A stretch of 8,455 nucleotides of DNA, taken from assembly GCA_029940715.1 (NCBI GenBank), contig JAPYTU010000062.1:1-8455 (forward strand). Reading direction: 5' to 3'. Shown here piece after piece: positions 1 through 5,889 of this stretch. Position numbers and translations under genes: made by a program. The notes beneath the pieces are model-generated. The model did not search any database, had not been told where the DNA came from, and was given only the letters and a program-made list of their open reading frames with translations. The stretch's first letter is position 1, and the number at the start of each line of letters is the position of its first letter. Source of the DNA: Cytophagales bacterium (GTDB taxonomy: Bacteria > Bacteroidota > Bacteroidia > Cytophagales > MED-G16).

Positions 1-303
1 AAAGAGTTTATTCTAAATCCTTCAACACCAAAAGGACTTGATTATGTAAACTCTACCTATAACTCTCCTTTTGGAAAAATTGTATCCAATTGGAAAAAAG
101 AATCTAACGATTCATATCGCTATGAAATGGTAATTCCTGAAGGCAGTATTGCCAATGTATCACTACAAGTTTCATCATCCCAAGAAATAAAAATAAGAAA
201 TAGATTAAGTAATATTGATATAGTAAATATCAAAAACTTAAAAAGTGGAAATTTTAAACTAAATAATGGGGATTATATAATTAGGATTTCTGAGATAAAA
301 TAA
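1..303 (+). CDS. GH78 family alpha-L-rhamnosidase, C-terminal end (5' truncated by window)
   Basis: Frame 1 is open from base 1 to a TAA at 301-303 and gives 100 residues. The segment GLDYVNSTYNSPFGKIVSNW, followed by a charged stretch and then YEMVIPEGSIANVSLQV, matches the C-terminal beta-sandwich of bacterial GH78 alpha-L-rhamnosidases. In that domain, a 'GL.W...Y.SPYG.I.S.W' motif is followed by 'IP.nt.A.V.lP', and the protein ends in a short strand of the 'GSG.Y.f' type, here NGDYIIRI. These enzymes release terminal alpha-L-rhamnose. The catalytic (alpha/alpha)6 barrel and any signal peptide lie outside the window, so activity and location cannot be judged. The stop is 11 bases before the next start, so the gene is cotranscribed with the GH95 gene. 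The family call rests on the C-terminal domain alone; another (alpha/alpha)6 glycosidase sharing this domain is the main alternative. Confidence 0.82.
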   Translation, partial: KEFILNPSTPKGLDYVNSTYNSPFGKIVSNWKKESNDSYRYEMVIPEGSIANVSLQVSSSQEIKIRNRLSNIDIVNIKNLKSGNFKLNNGDYIIRISEIK

Positions 304-314
304 AAAAGTATCGT

Positions 315-2810
315 ATGCTTATGACTATAAAAAATATTATAAAATACTTTCTCATTTTTTGTTCTGTGCTAGTTTCATGTTCTGGAGATAAAGACACAAA
401 AGTTTCTATTAATTATACAACTATAAGTAAAGTAGCAAAAAGTATTTCTAACAAATCCTTTAACCCCTCGACCTTACTATGGCATAAAAAACCTGCCGTA
501 GAGTGGGAAAATGCCTTTCCAGTGGGAAACGGAAGACTAGGTGCCATGGTATATGGTGGAATAAAAGAAGAAAAAATTCAACTAAACGAAGACACTTACT
601 GGTCAGGAGGCCCCTATTCTACTGTAGTAAAAGGAGGATATAAAGAGTTACCAAAAATTCAAAAACTTATTTTTGAAGGAAAACCACTAGAAGCACATAA
701 AATATTTGGGAGACACCTTATGGGATATCCCGTAGAACAACAAAAGTATCAAGCTCTTGCTAATCTTCACCTGTTTTTTAATGAAGACTTAGAAGTAGAA
801 AATTATAAGAGGTGGTTAGATCTCTCAGAAGGAATTGCTGGAGTAGAATATACAGTCGGTGGGGTTACCTACCTACGTGAAGTATTATCTTCTCATGTAG
901 ACCAGACCATTGCAATTCGACTTACAGCAAGTAAACCCGGTATGATTAACTTTAATACTGAGTTAAGGGGAGTAAGAAATAGCGCTCATTCAAACTATGC
1001 AACTGACTATTTTCGCATGGATGGAAAAGGAGAAAATGAGTTAATCCTTACTGGAAAATCTGCTGATTACATGGGAATAGAAGGAAAATTAAGGTATGAA
1101 GCACGTGCGCAAGTACATGCTAATGGCGGTAAAGTAGAAAGAAATGGAACTAAAATTAAGGTTAGCAATTCAAATTCTGCGACCATCTTATTTGTTGCAG
1201 CTACAAACTTCATAGATTATAAAGATGTCAGTGGAAATGAGAAAGCTAGTGTTCAACACTATTTAGAAAATCTAGAAAACAAAGATTATGCTACCATTAG
1301 AAATGGTGCACTAAAAGACTATAAAAATTTATTTGAACGTGTAGAACTGGACCTACCATCCACAAGCACTTCTTACCTACCAACGGATGAGCGCATGGTA
1401 AGCATTCAGACAGATCCAGACCCACAAATGTCTTCCCTATCATACCAATTTGGAAGGTATGTATTAATCTCTTCAAGTAGACCAGGTACACAGCCTACAA
1501 ACTTACAAGGTATATGGAATAAAGATATGAACCCTTCATGGGATTCTAAGTACACAACAAACATAAACACAGAGATGAACTACTGGCCTGCAGAAGCATC
1601 AAATCTCTCTGAATTAACCGAGCCATTATTTAAAATGATTGAAGAACTTACTGACCAAGGGGCACAAGTTGCTAAAGAACACTATGGTGCTAAAGGATGG
1701 GTTTTTCATCAAAATACAGACATATGGCGTGTTGCAGCACCAATGGATGGACCTACATGGGGAACATTTACTGTTGGTGGTGCTTGGCTAACAACACATC
1801 TTTGGGAACATTATCTATACACTCAAGACATAAATTTTTTAGAAAAAGTGTACCCAATTATAAAAGGTTCAGTTGATTTTTTTATGGATTTTCTTATTGA
1901 GCATCCTAATGGAAAATGGTTAGTTACCAATCCATCAAACTCTCCAGAAAATCCTCCAGAAGGACCAGGATATGAATACTTCTATGATGAGGTTACTGGA
2001 ATGTATTATTTTACTACAATAACTGCTGGAGCTACCATGGATATTCAGATACTAAAAGATCTTTTTAAATATTATGGTCAAGCTACTGAAATACTAGGAA
2101 GAGATACTGAATATGCTTATGAAGTTCTAAAAAGTAGAGAACGCTTAGTGCCTTCTCAAGTTGGAAAAGATGGGACCTTACAAGAATGGATGGAAGACTA
2201 TGGACAATTGGAAGAAAAACATAGACATTTCTCTCATATGTATGGTTTATTTCCAGGCAATGTCCTCTCAAAGACAAATACCCCAGAATTTATTGAACCA
2301 ATTAAAGCTGTTCTTGAACAACGAGGTGATGGTGGCACAGGTTTTTCAAGAGCGTGGAAAATGGCACTTTGGGCTAGGCTATCAGATGGAGAAAGAGCAA
2401 ATTCAATATATAAAAGTTATCTTCAAGAGCAATGCTACTTATCTCTATTTGCTAAATGTTATACACCACTGCAAGTCGATGGTACTTTAGGAGTAACTGC
2501 TGCTATTTCTGAAATGCTAGTTCAATCGCATGAAGATGGAATTGAATTATTACCCGCACTACCTAAAGAATGGGATTCTGGAAGGTTTAAGGGAGTATGT
2601 ACAAGAGGTGCTTTTGAACTTGACATGATGTGGAAAAACAATGCTATAAAAACTGTAAAAGTGCTTTCAAAAGCGGGGAAAAATTGTAAAATTAGTACAG
2701 ATAAAAACCCACAAATTTTTGCTGATGGTAAACAGATACAGGTTAAAGAAAATAATGGATTTATTGAGTTCCCAACAGAGAAAGGAAAAATCTACACCCT
2801 AGAATATTAA
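315..2810 (+). CDS. GH95 alpha-L-galactosidase/alpha-L-fucosidase, lipoprotein
   Basis: This is an 831-residue, full-length GH95 enzyme, an inverting exo-glycosidase removing terminal alpha-L-fucose or alpha-L-galactose. Residues 1-22 form a lipoprotein signal (KNIIKYFLIFCSVLVSC, lipobox LVSC, lipidated Cys22). Met3 (321) is an equally good start; no Shine-Dalgarno helps choose. Residues ~53-300 are the N-terminal beta-sandwich (WHKKPAVEWENAFPVGNGRLGAMVYGG region). Residues ~345-735 are the (alpha/alpha)6 barrel, with NLQGIWN, TNINTEMNYWPAE, HQNTDIW, HRHFSHMYGLFPG, GDGGTGFSRAWKMALWARL and QVDGTLG...AISEMLVQS. The rest is the C-terminal beta-domain. By comparison with Bifidobacterium AfcA, the catalytic residues are Asn416 and Asn418, the acid Glu545 and Asp722, all present. 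Thr414 sits where fucosidases have His, which favours L-galactose. DGTLGV replaces the commoner DGNFGG. It lies between the GH78 gene (11-base gap) and the DUF6067-type gene (2-base gap). The family is near certain; the sugar specificity is inferred. Confidence 0.95.
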   Translation: MLMTIKNIIKYFLIFCSVLVSCSGDKDTKVSINYTTISKVAKSISNKSFNPSTLLWHKKPAVEWENAFPVGNGRLGAMVYGGIKEEKIQLNEDTYWSGGPYSTVVKGGYKELPKIQKLIFEGKPLEAHKIFGRHLMGYPVEQQKYQALANLHLFFNEDLEVENYKRWLDLSEGIAGVEYTVGGVTYLREVLSSHVDQTIAIRLTASKPGMINFNTELRGVRNSAHSNYATDYFRMDGKGENELILTGKSADYMGIEGKLRYEARAQVHANGGKVERNGTKIKVSNSNSATILFVAATNFIDYKDVSGNEKASVQHYLENLENKDYATIRNGALKDYKNLFERVELDLPSTSTSYLPTDERMVSIQTDPDPQMSSLSYQFGRYVLISSSRPGTQPTNLQGIWNKDMNPSWDSKYTTNINTEMNYWPAEASNLSELTEPLFKMIEELTDQGAQVAKEHYGAKGWVFHQNTDIWRVAAPMDGPTWGTFTVGGAWLTTHLWEHYLYTQDINFLEKVYPIIKGSVDFFMDFLIEHPNGKWLVTNPSNSPENPPEGPGYEYFYDEVTGMYYFTTITAGATMDIQILKDLFKYYGQATEILGRDTEYAYEVLKSRERLVPSQVGKDGTLQEWMEDYGQLEEKHRHFSHMYGLFPGNVLSKTNTPEFIEPIKAVLEQRGDGGTGFSRAWKMALWARLSDGERANSIYKSYLQEQCYLSLFAKCYTPLQVDGTLGVTAAISEMLVQSHEDGIELLPALPKEWDSGRFKGVCTRGAFELDMMWKNNAIKTVKVLSKAGKNCKISTDKNPQIFADGKQIQVKENNGFIEFPTEKGKIYTLEY

Positions 2811-2812
2811 TA

Positions 2813-5800
2813 ATGTCACTTATACAAAAAATAGTTTTATTAATTATTATTACCACATTTTCATGTACTAAAAAAAATAATGTAAATATAAATTATAGGG
2901 ATAAGGACAGTGCACTATCAAACTATGATGTTAGCTATGAAACTGGTAATTGGGAACATCCAGAGTATGGTAAAGCTTTTGAATCAAAAGGTAATCATAG
3001 AGTACTAATAAAAACACCTAAAAATTCAAAAGGAAATTATCAAGTAAGCATTCCATGGCGTAGAAGAGATGATAACCCATATGAAAAAGACATTATTATA
3101 GTTGACGCAAGCACAAACACCCTGATCTCTAACAAATATATTATAGAGTTAAATAATGAATATGGCCATCTTATATTTCAATCAAATACAAAATCAGAAT
3201 TATACTATGTGTATTATCTTCCTCATAAATCAACAGGAGGTTATTACCCTAAACTAGAATATATAAAACCAACTAATAATCAAAATACATTATGGTTAGA
3301 AAAAATAGATATAGAAAGTACACCAAAAGCTGAAGTTGTTAGCTTCCAGTCTATAGATGATTTTCATAGCTTCTTTCCTATGGAAGTTATTGCAACAAAA
3401 AAAGAAGTAGAAAGCTTCAAACAAACTTTTGAGAAAAAATATTATTTATTTCCTGAATACAGAGAAAATTCAATAAAACTATTTGACTACCTCCCATTCA
3501 GATGGATTTCAAGTGCAAAATTGATTAATGGTATATCAGATAAAGTTTCTAAAGGAGAATATTTTTCATTTCAGATTGGAGTATATTCTCCTGAATACCA
3601 ATTAGAAGATCTATCTATAAAATTTTCAGACTTTAAAGGTGCATATGGAAATTCTATTTCTAAAAATATGATTACCTGTTTTAATACAGAAGGAACAGAT
3701 TTAAATGGAAAAGATTTTAATAAAACATTCCATGTAGATAAAGGAAAAACGCAAGCACTTTGGTTTGGAGTAGAAATACCAAATAATACAAAAGAAGGAT
3801 CTTATACATCACATTTTATTATACAGCCTAGAGGCCTTGAACCTGATACCGTATATGTTAAGCTAAAAGTCTCTTCTAAAACAATTGAAAACTATGGAGA
3901 TGACGACCCAAAAAACATGTCTAGACTGCGTTGGCTTAATTCAACCATAGGAACAGAGAAAGACTTTATAGTAAAACCATTTAAACCTGTTAGAATTTCA
4001 GATAAAACAATCAGTATCCTAGGTCGTGATATAACACTTAATAAGTATGGATTTCCAGAAAAAATATCTTCTTATTTTACTCAAGAAATGACATACTTAA
4101 AAGAGACTAAAGAAGAAATATTAGCGCAACCAATACAATTTGATGTTTTTACAAAAAATGATCTAAAAATAAAATGGGATACAGATTTATATACTATAAA
4201 TCAAGAATATAAAAGTGAAGCAAGCTGGAAATCCATGAGTATTTCAGAAAATTTTAATATGCAAGTTTCTGGAGTTATAGAATACGATGGAATGCTCGAT
4301 TATAACATACAAATAATTGCAAAAAATGATGTTGATATTGAGGATATAAAACTCCAGATACCTATGGATAAAGATGCTACTAAGTACATGCTTGGATTAG
4401 GAAAGAAAGGTGGAGCATTTAAAGATAATATTACTTGGAAATGGGATGTTACAAAACACCATGAAGGTGCATGGTTAGGAAACATAAATAAAGGTATTCA
4501 ATATGTGCTTAGAGATGAAACATACGAGCGCCCACTTAACACGAATTTCTATCAAGCAAAACCTTTAAATCTTCCTAATTCATGGTATAACAACAAAAAA
4601 GGAGGAATTAACATAACATCAGAAAATGGTATTGTAAACATAGAAAATTATAGTGGTAATAGGTCCATGTTAAAAGGTGATACTTTAAACTTCAATATTC
4701 GTTTTCTTATTACACCTTTTAAACTAATAGATACAAAAGAGCATTTTACTACTAGGTTTGTTCATAAATACGTTCCTGTTGACTCGGTGATTAGCTTAAA
4801 TGGTACCATAGTTAATGTGCACCATGCAAATGAAATAAATCCATACATTAACTACCCCTTCTATAATATTGAAAAACAAAAAGCATATATAGATGAAGCA
4901 CATAGAAAAGGCATTAGAGTAAAATTATATAATACAATCAGAGAACTCAGCTATAAAGCCCATGAGTTATTTGCACTAAAAAGTCTTGGAGATGAAGTAC
5001 TAAATGATGGTAAAGGAGGAGGTCATAGTTGGCTTCAAGAACATTTTAAGTCAAACTATCATTCAGCTTGGCATGCAACACGGGTAAATGATGCTTCAAT
5101 ACTTAATAAAGGAACTTCTAGATGGACAAATTACTATATAGAAGGAATAAACTGGCTTGCAAAAAATAATGCAATAGATGGATTATACTTAGATGATATA
5201 GCATTTAGCAGAACTACTGTAAAACGAATTGCTAGCGTCTTTAATGCGCATAGAGATTCATTTGTAATTGATCTTCACTCTGCAAATCAGTTCAATAATA
5301 GAGATGGGTTTATTAATAGTGCATTTCTTTACATGGAACACTTCCCATATATATCTAGGTTATGGTTTGGAGAATATTTTCAGTATGATCTAGAACCTGA
5401 TTACTGGATGACAGAAGTTTCAGGTATTCCATTTGGACTTACAGGAGAGATGTTAGAAAAAGGAGGACGTCCTTACCACGGTCTTCTCTATGGGATGACT
5501 ACTAGAGTATATCATATATATAACCCAGGAGCGATTTGGAATTTATTTAAAAAATTTGATATAAAAAATAGTGAAATGTTGGGTTACTGGGTAGAAAAAA
5601 CACCAATTAAAACAGCTAATAGTAATGTTAAATCTACAATCTATAAACACAACGACAAAGTACTCATTGTAATTGGATCGTGGTCTGATAAAGACGAAGA
5701 AGTAGAACTTAATATAGACTGGGATAAACTTGGAATGGATAAAAATACAGTGAAATTGATTAGTCCTAATATTGAAGGTTTACAAAATTATAATACTTTT

Positions 5801-5878
5801 AAAATTGATAAAGCAATTCCAATCAATAGGAATAGTGGTCTTATACTTATTTTAGATAAAAATAAAGCTATTTTCTAA
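2813..5878 (+). CDS. DUF6067/GH123-like putative glycoside hydrolase, lipoprotein
   Basis: This 1021-residue protein is of the kind annotated as 'glycoside hydrolase domain-containing protein' (DUF6067, GH123_N-like). I know of no settled substrate. Residues 1-18 form a short lipoprotein signal ending TTFSC (Cys18). Residues ~45-160 are a beta-rich domain with NHRVLIKTP, IPWRRRDDNPYEKDIIIVDA and YYVYYLPH, typical of this group. Residues ~200-355 are another beta-sandwich (WFGVEIPNNTKEGSYTSHF). Residues ~365-640 begin SRLRWLNSTIGTEKDFIVKPF and are also beta-rich. Residues ~655-915 look like a TIM barrel: VNVHHANEINPY, DGLYLDDIAFSRTTVKRIA (Asp794, Asp795), IDLHSANQFN, MEHFPYISRLWFGEYF (Glu842, Glu854) and YWMTEVSGIPFGLTGEM (Glu868, Glu879). 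The acids near the strand ends are the likely catalytic residues. A C-terminal beta-domain follows (~925-1018). The ATG is 2 bases after the GH95 stop, so translation is probably coupled. The 3' end overlaps the convergent receptor gene by 11 bases. Family membership is from remembered motifs; the reaction is unknown. Confidence 0.85.
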   Translation: MSLIQKIVLLIIITTFSCTKKNNVNINYRDKDSALSNYDVSYETGNWEHPEYGKAFESKGNHRVLIKTPKNSKGNYQVSIPWRRRDDNPYEKDIIIVDASTNTLISNKYIIELNNEYGHLIFQSNTKSELYYVYYLPHKSTGGYYPKLEYIKPTNNQNTLWLEKIDIESTPKAEVVSFQSIDDFHSFFPMEVIATKKEVESFKQTFEKKYYLFPEYRENSIKLFDYLPFRWISSAKLINGISDKVSKGEYFSFQIGVYSPEYQLEDLSIKFSDFKGAYGNSISKNMITCFNTEGTDLNGKDFNKTFHVDKGKTQALWFGVEIPNNTKEGSYTSHFIIQPRGLEPDTVYVKLKVSSKTIENYGDDDPKNMSRLRWLNSTIGTEKDFIVKPFKPVRISDKTISILGRDITLNKYGFPEKISSYFTQEMTYLKETKEEILAQPIQFDVFTKNDLKIKWDTDLYTINQEYKSEASWKSMSISENFNMQVSGVIEYDGMLDYNIQIIAKNDVDIEDIKLQIPMDKDATKYMLGLGKKGGAFKDNITWKWDVTKHHEGAWLGNINKGIQYVLRDETYERPLNTNFYQAKPLNLPNSWYNNKKGGINITSENGIVNIENYSGNRSMLKGDTLNFNIRFLITPFKLIDTKEHFTTRFVHKYVPVDSVISLNGTIVNVHHANEINPYINYPFYNIEKQKAYIDEAHRKGIRVKLYNTIRELSYKAHELFALKSLGDEVLNDGKGGGHSWLQEHFKSNYHSAWHATRVNDASILNKGTSRWTNYYIEGINWLAKNNAIDGLYLDDIAFSRTTVKRIASVFNAHRDSFVIDLHSANQFNNRDGFINSAFLYMEHFPYISRLWFGEYFQYDLEPDYWMTEVSGIPFGLTGEMLEKGGRPYHGLLYGMTTRVYHIYNPGAIWNLFKKFDIKNSEMLGYWVEKTPIKTANSNVKSTIYKHNDKVLIVIGSWSDKDEEVELNIDWDKLGMDKNTVKLISPNIEGLQNYNTFKIDKAIPINRNSGLILILDKNKAIF

Positions 5879-5889
5879 GTCCTTTATTT
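5860..5889. terminator. Weak inverted repeat at the convergent junction, possible bidirectional terminator
   Basis: AAATAAAG (5860-5867) and CTTTATTT (5882-5889) are perfect 8-base inverted arms around a 14-base loop, exactly spanning the two overlapping stop codons. The A-rich left flank and T-rich right arm are the arrangement expected of a bidirectional terminator. Each arm has only one G/C pair and the loop is long, so the hairpin would be weak and could be chance in such A+T-rich DNA. Confidence 0.2.
5868..5878. other. Tail-to-tail overlap of convergent genes
   Basis: The + strand glycosidase ends with TAA at 5876-5878, and the - strand receptor ends with TAG read from 5870 to 5868. The last codons of both genes therefore share 11 bases. 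Nothing separates the two transcription units, so any terminator must lie inside the opposite gene and the two transcripts are complementary at their 3' ends. Confidence 0.93.

Noticed and set aside
304..314. Possible promoter or ribosome site between the GH78 and GH95 genes
   Set aside because: Only 11 A-rich bases are present, with no TAnnTTTG-type -7 box and no purine-rich Shine-Dalgarno; it is simply an operon junction.
2161..2490. A 109-residue open frame on the + strand inside the GH95 gene
   Set aside because: It is a +1-shifted shadow of the region encoding EWMEDYG to LQVDG. The GH95 motifs continue unbroken in the main frame, so there is no frameshift and no separate gene.
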